Assembly: GCF_016916835.1 (NCBI RefSeq)
Contig: NZ_JAFFIX010000003.1
Span: 248,001-312,000, forward strand
Direction: 5' to 3'
DNA length: 64,000 nucleotides
From: Actinacidiphila bryophytorum
Lineage (GTDB): Bacteria; Actinomycetota; Actinomycetes; Streptomycetales; Streptomycetaceae
The translations under genes and the position numbers were made by a program. The notes below the pieces were generated by a model. That model saw nothing but the letters and a program-made list of their open reading frames with translations, had not been told where the DNA came from and did not search any database. Shown here one piece after another: positions 8,803-21,119 of this stretch; the stretch's first letter is position 1, and every line of letters starts with the position of its first letter.

Positions 8803-9960
8803 GTGAACGACTTCCCCCATCCCCCCGAGCGCCGGCGGCTGCGCGTGCTGGCCGCCATGAGCGGCGGCGTCGACTCGGCGGTCGCCGCCGCCCGCGCCGC
8901 GGAGGCAGGGCACGACGTGACCGGCGTCCACCTGGCGCTGTCGGCGAATCCGCAGAGTTTCAGGACCGGCGCCCGCGGCTGCTGCACGGTGGAGGACTCC
9001 CGGGACGCCCGCCGCGCGGCCGACGTCATCGGCATCCCCTTCTACGTGTGGGATCTTGCCGAGCGCTTCCGCGAGGACGTGGTCGCGGACTTCGTCGCCG
9101 AGTACGCGGCCGGCCGCACCCCCAACCCCTGCCTGCGGTGCAACGAGAAGATCAAGTTCGCCGCGCTGCTGGACAAGGCGCTGGCGCTGGGCTTCGACGC
9201 GGTCTGCACCGGGCACTACGCCACCGTCGTGACGCGCGAGGACGGCTCCCGCGAGCTGCACCGGGCGAGCGACGCGGCCAAGGACCAGTCGTACGTGCTC
9301 GGCGTGCTGGACGAGCGGCAGTTGGCGCACGCGATGTTCCCGCTCGGCGACACCCTCACCACCAAGGACGAGATCCGCGCCGAGGCCGAGCGCCGGGGCC
9401 TCGCGGTGGCCAAGAAGCCCGACAGCCATGACATCTGCTTCATCGCCGACGGCGACACGCAGGGCTTCCTGGCCAGGAGCCTGGGCAGCGCCGAGGGCGC
9501 CATCGTGGACGAGAGCGGCGCCCAGGTGGGCACCCACGAGGGGGCGTTCGGCTTCACCATCGGCCAGCGCAAGGGCCTGCGGCTCGGCATTCCCGCCGAC
9601 GACGGCAAGCCTCGCTATGTGCTGGACATCTCGCCGGTCGACAACACCGTCACCGTCGGCCCCGCCGAGGCTCTGGACGTGACCGCGCTCACCGCGATCC
9701 GCCCGCGCTGGTGCGGCACCCCGCCGAGCGGCCCGGCCTCGTACACCGCGCAACTGCGCGCGCACGGCGAGGACGTGCCGGTGACCGCCGAAGTGCTCGG
9801 CGGTGAGCTGCACGTACGCTTCGCCGAGCCGGTGCGCGGCATCGCGCCGGGACAGGCCGTGGTGCTCTACGACGGCACGCGCGTCGTCGGCTCCGCGACC
9901 ATCGCCACCACCGACCGTGCCACCGCCCGCAGCCAGGAGAAGCCCCCGGTGACCGTATGA
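8803..9960 (+). CDS. mnmA: tRNA-specific 2-thiouridylase
   Basis: Installs sulfur at C2 of wobble uridine 34 in Lys, Glu and Gln tRNAs. In 385 residues it has the PP-loop [14 protein letters not shown] near residue 20, the catalytic cysteine in [12 protein letters not shown] (Cys113) and the second active cysteine in [11 protein letters not shown] (Cys212). The start is GTG. A TACCCT hexamer sits about seven bases before it, so the transcript could be leaderless. Its stop overlaps the next ATG as ATGA, which implies translational coupling to the LOG-family gene. Sulfur probably comes from the desulfurase at 6116. Confidence 0.95.
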   Translation: MNDFPHPPERRRLRVLAAMSGGVDSAVAAARAAEAGHDVTGVHLALSANPQSFRTGARGCCTVEDSRDARRAADVIGIPFYVWDLAERFREDVVADFVAEYAAGRTPNPCLRCNEKIKFAALLDKALALGFDAVCTGHYATVVTREDGSRELHRASDAAKDQSYVLGVLDERQLAHAMFPLGDTLTTKDEIRAEAERRGLAVAKKPDSHDICFIADGDTQGFLARSLGSAEGAIVDESGAQVGTHEGAFGFTIGQRKGLRLGIPADDGKPRYVLDISPVDNTVTVGPAEALDVTALTAIRPRWCGTPPSGPASYTAQLRAHGEDVPVTAEVLGGELHVRFAEPVRGIAPGQAVVLYDGTRVVGSATIATTDRATARSQEKPPVTV

Positions 9961-10487
9961 ACGTCGGCGTGTTCCTCTCCGCCGTCGACCTCGGCGAGCA
10001 GTACACGGTCCCGGCCCGCGAGTTCGGCAAGCTGCTGGGCGACGGCGGCCACACCCTGGTGTGGGGCGGCTCCGAGACCGGGCTGATGAAGGTCGTCGCG
10101 GACAGCGTGCAGGCGGCGGGCGGGCGGCTCGTCGGCGTGTCGGTGACCTTCCTCCAGGACAAGGCGCGGGCCGACGCCGACGAGATGGTCGTCGCCGCGG
10201 ACCTGGCGCAGCGCAAGGCCGAGCTGCTGCGGCGCTCCGACGCGATCGTGGTCATGGTCGGCGGCATGGGCACGCTCGACGAGGCGACCGAGATACTGGA
10301 GCTGAAGAAGCACCGGCTGCACGGCAAACCGGTGGTCCTGCTGAACAGCGCCGGTTTCTACGACGGTCTCGAACTGCAGCTGCGCAGGATGGACGCGGAG
10401 GGCTTCCTGCCCCTCCCGCTGTCCGAGCTGGTGTACTTCGCCTCGGACGGCGCAGACGCCCTTGCGTACCTCGGGGAGCAGCTGTGA
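9957..10487 (+). CDS. LOG family protein
   Basis: A 176-residue Rossmann-like protein of the lysine-decarboxylase-like/LOG superfamily. The key motif [18 protein letters not shown] (about residues 100-117) matches the PGGxGTxxE signature of cytokinin-activating phosphoribohydrolases, with the first Pro replaced by Val. It may hydrolyse a nucleotide monophosphate, but the substrate is not known and bacterial relatives vary. It overlaps mnmA by four bases and the following SDR by four bases, forming a tightly coupled trio. Confidence 0.75.
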   Translation: MNVGVFLSAVDLGEQYTVPAREFGKLLGDGGHTLVWGGSETGLMKVVADSVQAAGGRLVGVSVTFLQDKARADADEMVVAADLAQRKAELLRRSDAIVVMVGGMGTLDEATEILELKKHRLHGKPVVLLNSAGFYDGLELQLRRMDAEGFLPLPLSELVYFASDGADALAYLGEQL

Positions 10488-11182
10488 GCGGTCCGCGGAT
10501 CCACCTGGTCACCGGCGCCGGGTCCGGCATCGGCAGCGTCGTCGCGCAGCGGCTGCTGGAGCGCGGCGACGAGGTGTGGCTGCTGGCCAGGGACGCCGGG
10601 CGGGCCAGGGAGCTGGCCGAGCGCCACCCCGGCGCCCGCACCCTCGTCGGCGACCTCGCGGAACCGGCCAGGCTGTCCTGGGCGCTGGGCCACCAGTCGC
10701 CGCCCGACCGCCTCGACTCGCTGCTGCACGTCGCGGGCACGGTCGAACTGGGCCTGGTCGGCGACCTGACCCCGAAGGTCTGGCAGGAGACGCTGGCCGT
10801 CAACCTGATGGGTCCCGCCGAGCTGACCCGGCTGCTGCTGCCGCAACTGCGGCTGTCCCGCGGCCATGTCGTCTTCGTCAACTCCACCTCAGGACTGGCC
10901 GTCAGCGGCGAGTGGAGCGCCTACGGGGCCAGCAAGTTCGGGCTGCGCGCCCTGGCCGACGCGCTGCGCGCCGAGGAGCACGCGGCCGGCGTGCGGGTCA
11001 CCTCGCTCTACCCGAGCAGGACCGCGACCCCGATGCAGCAGAAGGTCCACCAGCAGGAGGGCAAGCCCTACGACCCGGCCCGCTGGATCGCCCCGGAGTC
11101 CGTGGCGACGACCCTGCTGACCGCCCTCGACCTCCCCCGGGACGCCGAACTGACCGACCTGACGGTCCGCCCGGGGCAGTAG
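10484..11182 (+). CDS. Short-chain dehydrogenase/reductase
   Basis: A 232-residue classical SDR. The N-terminus IHLVTGAGSGIGSVVAQRLL contains the TGxxxGIG nucleotide-binding motif. NSTSGLAVSGEWSAYGASKFGLR carries the catalytic Ser, Tyr and Lys (YxxxK). The GTG start overlaps the previous stop as GTGA, and the nucleotide-binding motif follows it at once, so the longer open frame upstream is not used. Substrate is unknown. Position between mnmA and ligA in a co-directional block suggests co-transcription, not a shared pathway. Confidence 0.85.
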   Translation: MSGPRIHLVTGAGSGIGSVVAQRLLERGDEVWLLARDAGRARELAERHPGARTLVGDLAEPARLSWALGHQSPPDRLDSLLHVAGTVELGLVGDLTPKVWQETLAVNLMGPAELTRLLLPQLRLSRGHVVFVNSTSGLAVSGEWSAYGASKFGLRALADALRAEEHAAGVRVTSLYPSRTATPMQQKVHQQEGKPYDPARWIAPESVATTLLTALDLPRDAELTDLTVRPGQ

Positions 11183-11251
11183 GGCGCGTCCCGCAGGCGG
11201 CGGCGTCCCCGCGGGCAGGGGCGGCAGGCCCCGAGGGCTTAACCTTCCGGC

Positions 11252-14511
<3,260 letters not shown>

Positions 14512-14733
14512 ATGGACCGGGGATGTCACCCGATCGGCCTATATCAGAATACGTCGATGTGCCTGGTCGCATTCGGGCAACCCCGGTCGATCGGTGCCCG
14601 GGACGGCACAAGGCGGCCTAGTGTTGAGTCGCGCGCCCGCCGGGGATGAACGTTCCGGCAGCACATGCGGAACTCGGCCACGGGCAGGGCGCGGTGGACG
14701 TGCTTGCCATACCGGGCGGTGAGAGGGACGCGT

Positions 14734-16956
14734 ATGCGACCGACGGAGAGTGCCGGAGCAGCGGCGGTGGCGCGCGCCGCCCCCGCGCCCGCACCGCCCC
14801 CGGCGCTCACACCGTCGCTGTCCCGCACCCTGGTGCGCCGTGTCGCACCCCCGCTCGCCGCACTCTGCCTGGCGGTCGGCGTCATCCGGGTGCTGCACAA
14901 GGGCCACGCGCTCTTCCCCGGCGGCACCACCGGGTGGGGGTTCGCGATCCTCACCGGCATCATCGTCGGCCACCTGGTCGCGATGGGCCGCGACCGCTGG
15001 TGGGGCGGCACCGGCTCGGGCGCCGCCCTCACCCTGGCCATGCTCATCGTCCAGGGCTGGGTGCCCGCCGTGCTGGTCAGCCTCGCCGTGGTGACCCTGG
15101 TCGGCGCCGCCCGCAGGCACCGCTGGCGGCAGGCCCTGCTCTACGGCTCCATCGACATCCTCGGCATCGGCGCCGGCGCCCTGATGCTCAGCCTGTCCGG
15201 CACCCACCCCAGCGTCGAGCACCCCTGGCACCCCGCGGACTGGTCGCTCACCGCCGCACCCATCGTCGCCCTCGTGGCGCTGACCTACCTCGCCGCCACC
15301 CGCGCCCTGCTGTGGTGCGCCTTCGCGCCCCGCGGCGGCGGACTGCCCACCGTGGCACGTTCCGCGCTGATCCGGCAGGGCATGTTCGGCGGGGCGCTGC
15401 TCGGCATCTCCCCGCTGATCCTGGTCGTCGCATGCGCCAAGCCGGCGCTGCTGCCGCTGTTCTCCGTACCGCTGATCGCCCTGGACTCCACCCTGTGGAT
15501 CGCGCACGCCCGCGCCGAGGAGCAGCTGCGCGACCCGCTCACCGGGCTGCCCAACCGCCAGTGGCTGCTGGAGCGGGTCTGGACGTCGCTGGACGACGCC
15601 CAGGAGGACTACGAGCGGGCAGAACCCGGCTTCCTGGCCGCCACCACCGACAGCGGCACCCACCCGCCGGAGGGCTGCGGGCGGGTCGGGCTGATCCTGA
15701 TCGACCTGGACAAGTTCCGCTCCGTCAACGACACCCTCGGGCACCTGGCCGGCGACCGGCTGCTGCTCCAGGTCGCCGACCGGCTGCGGCTCGCCCTGCC
15801 GCGCGGCGCCGAGGCGGCCAGGCTCGGCGGCGACGAGTTCGCCGTGCTGCTGCCCGGCTGCGACTCGCCGACCCGCGCCCAGCGCATCGCCAGGACCCTG
15901 GTCGCCGCCCTCGGCTCACCGCTGAGCCTCGACGGGCTGTCACTGGTCCTCGAAGCCAGCGCGGGCGTCGCGGTCTTCCCCGACCACGCGCTGGACGCCG
16001 AAGGGCTGCTGCGCCGCGCCGACGTGGCGATGTACCAGGCCAAGCGGGACCGCAGCGGCGTCGAGGTCTACGAGGCCGCCAGGGACGGCAACACCCCCGA
16101 CCGTCTCGGCCTGCTCGGCGACCTGCGCCGGGCGCTCGACGCCGGCGACGTCGAGCTGCACTACCAGCCGAAGGTGCGCTTCGACGGCCGGGTGGCAGGA
16201 CTCGAGGCGCTGGTCCGCTGGGAGCACCCGGAGCGCGGCCGGGTCAACCCGGAGGAGTTCATCACCATGGCCGAGACCTCCGGCCTGATGCCGCTGCTCA
16301 CCGAGTACGTCCTGGACACCGCGCTGGCCCAGGTCGCCGACTGGCGGGCGATGGGCCTCGACGTGCCGGTCGCCGTCAACGTCTCGCCGCGCGACGTCCA
16401 CAGCCCCGGCTTCGCCGGAACCGTCGCCGCCCGGCTCGCCCGGCACCAGGTGCCGCCCGGCTCGCTCCAGCTGGAGATAACGGAACACGTCCTGCTGGAC
16501 GACCCGCAGCGCGCCGCGGACACGCTCAACGGGCTGACGGGGCACGGCGTCAAGATGTCGCTCGACGACTTCGGCACCGGCTACTCCTCGCTGGTGCACC
16601 TGCGGCGGCTGCCGGTCAGCGAACTCAAGATCGACCGCTCCTTCGTCGCCCGGCTCGTCGTGGACACCGAGGACGCGGAGATCGTGCGCTGCACCGTCGA
16701 CCTCGCGCACTCCCTCGGGCTCATGGTCGTCGCGGAGGGCGTCGAGGACGACGAGACCTGGGAGCGGTTGCGGGACCTGCACTGCGACGCCGTCCAGGGC
16801 TGGCTCGTGGCCGCCGCGATGCCCCCGCAAGAAGCCACGAAGTGGCTTCTTGCGCGCGGTGAGCGAGGCGCCTTGCCGGCGTCGGCGAAGCCGCTGCCGG
16901 CCGCCTTGCCCCCGGCCCTGGGGGCCCCGACGCTCCCGGCCGCCGACCGCGCCTGA
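14734..16956 (+). CDS. Membrane bifunctional GGDEF-EAL protein (RmdB-like)
   Basis: Cyclic-di-GMP enzyme of 740 residues. The first about 220 residues hold several hydrophobic segments ([54 protein letters not shown] and others), so it is a membrane protein. The GGDEF domain has [13 protein letters not shown] at about residue 365. The EAL domain has [11 protein letters not shown] (E491), [19 protein letters not shown] and LKIDRSF, with all metal and catalytic positions intact, so both cyclase and phosphodiesterase activity are possible. From memory the gene next to ligA in S. coelicolor is rmdB (SCO5495), a developmental regulator. GAGAGGG precedes the ATG. Confidence 0.88.
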   Translation: MRPTESAGAAAVARAAPAPAPPPALTPSLSRTLVRRVAPPLAALCLAVGVIRVLHKGHALFPGGTTGWGFAILTGIIVGHLVAMGRDRWWGGTGSGAALTLAMLIVQGWVPAVLVSLAVVTLVGAARRHRWRQALLYGSIDILGIGAGALMLSLSGTHPSVEHPWHPADWSLTAAPIVALVALTYLAATRALLWCAFAPRGGGLPTVARSALIRQGMFGGALLGISPLILVVACAKPALLPLFSVPLIALDSTLWIAHARAEEQLRDPLTGLPNRQWLLERVWTSLDDAQEDYERAEPGFLAATTDSGTHPPEGCGRVGLILIDLDKFRSVNDTLGHLAGDRLLLQVADRLRLALPRGAEAARLGGDEFAVLLPGCDSPTRAQRIARTLVAALGSPLSLDGLSLVLEASAGVAVFPDHALDAEGLLRRADVAMYQAKRDRSGVEVYEAARDGNTPDRLGLLGDLRRALDAGDVELHYQPKVRFDGRVAGLEALVRWEHPERGRVNPEEFITMAETSGLMPLLTEYVLDTALAQVADWRAMGLDVPVAVNVSPRDVHSPGFAGTVAARLARHQVPPGSLQLEITEHVLLDDPQRAADTLNGLTGHGVKMSLDDFGTGYSSLVHLRRLPVSELKIDRSFVARLVVDTEDAEIVRCTVDLAHSLGLMVVAEGVEDDETWERLRDLHCDAVQGWLVAAAMPPQEATKWLLARGERGALPASAKPLPAALPPALGAPTLPAADRA
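16827..16853. other. Perfect 12-bp inverted repeat within the 3-prime end of the GGDEF-EAL gene
   Basis: GCAAGAAGCCAC and GTGGCTTCTTGC flank GAA inside the coding sequence, about 35 codons before the stop. It encodes [11 protein letters not shown], which follows the conserved end of the EAL domain. No T-run follows. It could be an mRNA hairpin near the transcript end. Confidence 0.6.
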
Positions 16957-17372
16957 CCTCTTCCGCAGAGGGCGAGCGTTTTCCGCGGGCTGCGGTGGCT
17001 TGTGCGGTTCCCTTGCGCAGGGCGGCGAGCGTTTCAGGGGCGCGGGGAACTGCGCGCCAAGCCCCCACCGGGGCGCGGGTCGTCTCCGTCCGAAAGGGGC
17101 TGTTCGGTTCGTGCCGGACCACCGGCCGTGAGCGAAGTGAGATGGGGGCACCCCCAGGCAAAGCCCTGGGGGAGGGCTGGGCGCGCAGTTCCCCGCGCCC
17201 CTATGCGCTCGGCCCCGCCGAAGACCTACCCCCAGCCTCCGCGGCCGGCGGAAGCGCACCGTCGTGCGCGGAGGGCGCTCCCCGCGAAGGGGAAGTGTTT
17301 CGCGGGAAGGGGGCGGCGGCCCATAGGATTGGGGCCACACCGTCGTCTCACCCCGCAGAGGATCGAAACCGC
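16957..17372. repeat. Intergenic region with dispersed repeats before gatC
   Basis: There is no gene in this 416-bp gap. A direct copy of the GGGGCGCGGGGAACTGC core lies at 17035-17056 and an inverted copy at 17183-17204. Between them is a different hairpin element at about 17147-17178, where CACCCCCAGG and CCTGGGGGAGG flank CAAAGC; a phrase of this kind is common between Streptomyces genes. The two core copies face each other. The gatC promoter must lie in the last 160 bp but I cannot place it. Confidence 0.7.
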
Positions 17373-17669
17373 ATGCCTGGCATCACGCGTGAGGAGGTCG
17401 CTCACCTCGGCCGGCTGGCACGTCTGGAACTGTCCGGGGACGAGCTTGACCACTTCGCCGGACAGCTTGACGACATCATCGGCGCGGTCGCCCGGGTTTC
17501 CGAGGTGGCCGGCGAGGACGTACCGCCGACCTCGCACCCGCTGCCGCTGACCAATGTGATGCGGCCGGACACCGTCCGCCCGTCGCTCACCCCGCAGCAG
17601 GCCCTGTCGGGCGCTCCCGCACAGGAGCAGCAGCGCTTCAAGGTGCCGCAGATCCTGGGGGAGGACTGA
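17373..17669 (+). CDS. gatC: Asp-tRNA(Asn)/Glu-tRNA(Gln) amidotransferase subunit C
   Basis: Small stabilising subunit of the GatCAB amidotransferase. The 98-residue protein starts [20 protein letters not shown] and contains [14 protein letters not shown] and the conserved [15 protein letters not shown] segment. The ATG is preferred; the longer open frame upstream lies in repeat sequence. gatA begins five bases after the stop, so the genes form one operon. The complex amidates misacylated Glu-tRNA(Gln) and Asp-tRNA(Asn). Confidence 0.95.
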   Translation: MPGITREEVAHLGRLARLELSGDELDHFAGQLDDIIGAVARVSEVAGEDVPPTSHPLPLTNVMRPDTVRPSLTPQQALSGAPAQEQQRFKVPQILGED

Positions 17670-17674
17670 TCGCG

Positions 17675-19168
17675 ATGACGGACATCATCAGGCTGACCGC
17701 CGCGCAGACGGCGGAGAAGATCGCGTCGGGCGAGCTGACCGCCGTCGAGGTCACCGAGGCGCACCTGGCCAGGATCGAGGCCGTGGACGAGAAGGTGCAC
17801 GCCTTCCTGCACGTCGACCGGGAGGGCGCGCTGGCGCAGGCCCGTGCGGTGGACGCCAAGCGGGCGGCGGGCGAGCCGCTCGGCCCGCTGGCCGGTGTGC
17901 CGCTGGCGATGAAGGACATCTTCACCACCGAGGGCGTGCCCACCACCGTGGGGTCGAAGATCCTGGAGGGCTGGCTGCCGCCGTACGACTCGACGGTGAC
18001 CAAGCGTCTGAAGGCCGCCGACGTGGTGATCCTGGGCAAGACCAACATGGACGAGTTCGCCATGGGGTCGTCCACGGAGAACAGCGCGTACGGTCCGACG
18101 GGCAACCCGTGGGACCTGACGCGTATCCCGGGTGGTTCCGGCGGCGGCAGCGCCGCGGCGCTCGCGTCGTACCAGGCGCCGCTGGCGCTGGGCACCGACA
18201 CCGGCGGTTCGATCCGGCAGCCCGCCGCGGTCACCGGCACGGTCGGTGTGAAGCCGACGTACGGCGGGGTGTCCCGCTACGGCATGGTCGCCTTCTCCTC
18301 CTCGCTCGACCAGGGCGGGCCGTGCGCGCGGACCGTGCTGGACGCGGCGCTGCTGCACGAGGCGATCGGCGGCCACGACCCGATGGACTCGACCTCGATC
18401 GACGCGCCGGTCCCGCCGGTGGTGGAGGCGGCCCGCAGCGGCGACGTGCGCGGGATGCGCATCGGCGTGGTCAAGGAGCTGGGCGGCGAGGGCTACCAGG
18501 CCGGTGTGGTGCAGCGGTTCGAGGAGTCGGTCGAGGTGCTGCGCGGGCTGGGCGCGGAGGTCGTGGAGATCTCCTGCCCGTCGTTCGTGTACGCGCTGGC
18601 CGCGTACTACCTGATCGCGCCGTCGGAGTGCTCCAGCAACCTGGCCCGCTTCGACGCGATGCGCTACGGCATGCGGGTCGGCGACGACGGCACCCGGTCC
18701 GCGGAGGACGTCACCGCGCTGACCCGCGAGGCCGGTTTCGGCGCCGAGGTCAAGCGCCGGATCATCCTGGGCACGTACGCGCTCAGCTCGGGCTACTACG
18801 ACGCCTACTACGGCTCGGCCCAGAAGGTCCGCACCCTGATCACCCGGGACTTCGAGAAGGCCTTCGAGTCGGTCGACGTGCTGGTCTCGCCGACCACGCC
18901 GACCACCGCCTTCCCGCTCGGCGAGCGGGTCGACGACCCGCTGGCCATGTACCTGGTCGACCTGTGCACCATCCCGGTCAACCTGGCGGGCAACGCGGCG
19001 ATGTCGCTGCCCTGCGGCCTGGCGCCGGAGGACGGTCTACCGGTGGGGCTGCAGATCATCGCCCCCGCGCTCAAGGACGACCGGCTCTACCGGGTCGGCG
19101 CCGCCGTCGAGGCCGCCTTCGTGAAGAAGTGGGGCCACCCGCTGCTTGAGGAGGCACCCCAGCTGTGA
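17675..19168 (+). CDS. gatA: Glu-tRNA(Gln) amidotransferase subunit A
   Basis: Amidase subunit of GatCAB; it releases ammonia from glutamine for transfer to the tRNA-bound acid. The 497-residue sequence has the Ser-cisSer-Lys triad of amidase-signature enzymes: Lys80 in [10 protein letters not shown], Ser155 in [12 protein letters not shown] and Ser179 in [12 protein letters not shown]. Length is usual. Its TGA overlaps the GTG of the next small gene, which points to translational coupling. Confidence 0.96.
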   Translation: MTDIIRLTAAQTAEKIASGELTAVEVTEAHLARIEAVDEKVHAFLHVDREGALAQARAVDAKRAAGEPLGPLAGVPLAMKDIFTTEGVPTTVGSKILEGWLPPYDSTVTKRLKAADVVILGKTNMDEFAMGSSTENSAYGPTGNPWDLTRIPGGSGGGSAAALASYQAPLALGTDTGGSIRQPAAVTGTVGVKPTYGGVSRYGMVAFSSSLDQGGPCARTVLDAALLHEAIGGHDPMDSTSIDAPVPPVVEAARSGDVRGMRIGVVKELGGEGYQAGVVQRFEESVEVLRGLGAEVVEISCPSFVYALAAYYLIAPSECSSNLARFDAMRYGMRVGDDGTRSAEDVTALTREAGFGAEVKRRIILGTYALSSGYYDAYYGSAQKVRTLITRDFEKAFESVDVLVSPTTPTTAFPLGERVDDPLAMYLVDLCTIPVNLAGNAAMSLPCGLAPEDGLPVGLQIIAPALKDDRLYRVGAAVEAAFVKKWGHPLLEEAPQL

Positions 19169-19395
19169 GCACCAAGGACAAGGGCAAGAAGAAGGGCAAG
19201 GCCGGTACGTACCTGGCCATCGGCAGCACGCTCTTCGCCGCGTTCAGCAACGTCAAGAAGGTCCGCAACGCCCGTGGCGAGCACGACAACCTGCAGCTGG
19301 TCGACGGTCTGATCCGGGTGGCCGCGGTGGCCACCGGGGTCGCGCTGCTGGTCCGCGAGCTGCGCGACCGCGACGACAACCCGCTGACGGACTGA
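19165..19395 (+). CDS. Small membrane-associated protein between gatA and gatB
   Basis: A 76-residue protein of unknown function. It starts with a lysine-rich stretch ([13 protein letters not shown]), then [24 protein letters not shown], and a second hydrophobic helix [24 protein letters not shown]. This pattern suggests one or two membrane-associated helices with a basic N-terminus. The GTG start overlaps gatA by four bases (GTGA) and gatB follows after 22 bp, so it is made with the amidotransferase. From memory a small gene occupies the same slot in other Streptomyces genomes, which argues that it is real. No function is proposed. Confidence 0.75.
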   Translation: MSTKDKGKKKGKAGTYLAIGSTLFAAFSNVKKVRNARGEHDNLQLVDGLIRVAAVATGVALLVRELRDRDDNPLTD

Positions 19396-19417
19396 GCGGG
19401 CAGGAGGAAAAACAACT

Positions 19418-20926
19418 GTGACCGTCACGGATCTGCTGTCCTACGAGGACGCCCTCGCGTCCTTCGACCCGGTGATGGGCCTTGAGGTCCATGTCGAGCT
19501 GGGCACCAGGACGAAGATGTTCTGCGGCTGCTCCACCGAGCTGGGCGCCGAGCCCAACTCGCAGACCTGCCCCACGTGTCTCGGCCTGCCCGGTTCGCTG
19601 CCGGTGGTCAACGCGGTCGGGGTGGAGTCGGCGATCAAGATCGGGCTCGCGCTGAACTGCGAGATCGCCGAGTGGTGCCGCTTCGCGCGGAAGAACTACT
19701 TCTACCCGGACATGCCGAAGAACTTCCAGACCTCGCAGTACGACGAGCCGATCGCCTACAACGGCTATCTGGACGTCCAGCTGGAGGACGGCGAGGTCTT
19801 CCGGGTGCAGATCGAGCGCGCCCACATGGAGGAGGACACCGGCAAGTCCACCCACGTGGGCGGCGCGACGGGCCGTATCCACGGCGCCTCGCACTCGCTG
19901 CTGGACTACAACCGGGCCGGCATCCCGCTGATCGAGATCGTCACCAAGCCGATCGAGGGCGCGGGCGAGCGGGCACCGGAGGTCGCCAGGGCCTACGTCG
20001 CCGAGCTGCGCGAGCTGATCAAGGCGCTGGGCGTGTCCGAGGCCCGTATGGAGATGGGCCAGATGCGCTGCGACGTCAACCTGTCGCTGCGCCCGCACGG
20101 GCGGTCGACGTTCGGCACCCGCAGCGAGACCAAGAACGTCAACTCCCTGCGCAGCGTCGAGCGGGCGGCCAGGTTCGAGATCCAGCGGCATGCCGCGGTG
20201 CTCACCTCCGGCGGCACGATCGTGCAGGAGACCCGGCACTTCCACGAGGAGGACGGCTCCACGACCTCGGGCCGTATCAAGGAGGAGGCGGAGGACTACC
20301 GCTACTTCCCCGAGCCCGACCTCGTGCCGGTCGCCCCGGCCCGCGAATGGGTCGAGGAGCTGCGCGGCGGGCTGCCCGAGCTGCCGCGGCTGCGCCGCAA
20401 GCGGCTGCAGGAGGAGTGGGGCATCGCCGACCACGAGATGCAGTCGGTGCTCAACGCGGGGGCGCTCGACCTGATCCTGGCCACCATGGCGGAGGGCGCG
20501 GACGCCGCGTCCGCCCGCAAGTGGTGGATGGGCGAGCTGGCCCGGCACGCCAACGAGACCGGCGCCGAGCTGTCCGCGGTGCCGATCACCCCGGCGCAGG
20601 TCGCCAGGGTCGCCGCGCTGGTCGCGGCGGGCGACCTCAACGACAAGCTGGCCCGCCAGGTCATCGAGGGCGTGCTGGCCGGTGAGGGCGAGCCGGACCA
20701 GGTGGTCGACAAGCGCGGTCTGAAGGTCGTCTCCGACGACAGCGCGCTCGGCGCGGCCGTGGACGACGCCATCGCGGCGAACGCGGCGATCGCCGGCAAG
20801 ATCCGCGGCGGCAACCTGGCCGCGGCCGGTGCGCTGATCGGTGCGGTGATGAAGGCCACCCGCGGCCAGGCGGACGCCAAGCGCGTACGCGAACTGGTCC
20901 TGGAGAAGCTCGGCGTCCAGGGCTGA
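19418..20926 (+). CDS. gatB: Asp-tRNA(Asn)/Glu-tRNA(Gln) amidotransferase subunit B
   Basis: tRNA-binding and kinase subunit of GatCAB. The 502-residue protein contains [18 protein letters not shown] near residue 20 and [15 protein letters not shown], the cysteines of a probable zinc site. [20 protein letters not shown] follows, then [13 protein letters not shown] and [13 protein letters not shown], and a C-terminal YqeY-like tail. A strong AGGAGG lies before the GTG. The stop sits inside a short tandem repeat, and a rho-independent terminator ends the operon. Confidence 0.96.
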   Translation: MTVTDLLSYEDALASFDPVMGLEVHVELGTRTKMFCGCSTELGAEPNSQTCPTCLGLPGSLPVVNAVGVESAIKIGLALNCEIAEWCRFARKNYFYPDMPKNFQTSQYDEPIAYNGYLDVQLEDGEVFRVQIERAHMEEDTGKSTHVGGATGRIHGASHSLLDYNRAGIPLIEIVTKPIEGAGERAPEVARAYVAELRELIKALGVSEARMEMGQMRCDVNLSLRPHGRSTFGTRSETKNVNSLRSVERAARFEIQRHAAVLTSGGTIVQETRHFHEEDGSTTSGRIKEEAEDYRYFPEPDLVPVAPAREWVEELRGGLPELPRLRRKRLQEEWGIADHEMQSVLNAGALDLILATMAEGADAASARKWWMGELARHANETGAELSAVPITPAQVARVAALVAAGDLNDKLARQVIEGVLAGEGEPDQVVDKRGLKVVSDDSALGAAVDDAIAANAAIAGKIRGGNLAAAGALIGAVMKATRGQADAKRVRELVLEKLGVQG

Positions 20927-20973
20927 GCCCAGGGCTGAGCCCAGGGCTGATCCAGGGCTGATCCAGGGCTGAA
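20917..20973. repeat. Short tandem repeat over the gatB stop codon
   Basis: Five units based on CCAGGGCTGA: two of 12 bp (CCAGGGCTGAGC) followed by three of 11 bp. The first unit contains the gatB TGA. Because unit length changes, the later TGA triplets fall in other frames. Confidence 0.85.
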
Positions 20974-20986
20974 CCGACGCGGACAC

Positions 20987-21029
20987 AAGGGCGGCACCCC
21001 TTCGGGGGTGCCGCCCTTATCTGCTTTTT
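20987..21029 (+). terminator. Rho-independent terminator of the gat operon
   Basis: AAGGGCGGCACCCC and GGGGTGCCGCCCTT form a perfect 14-bp stem with a TTCG loop, followed within six bases by TTTTT. This is one of the clearest intrinsic terminators in the window. Confidence 0.92.
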
Positions 21030-21119
21030 ACCCCTTGTGAGGAACGGCACGAAAGTCCCAAAGGATCATTTTCTCCTGCCACAGTGGGGCGGACGTCGAG
21101 CACACAGGAGCAGCTGTTC

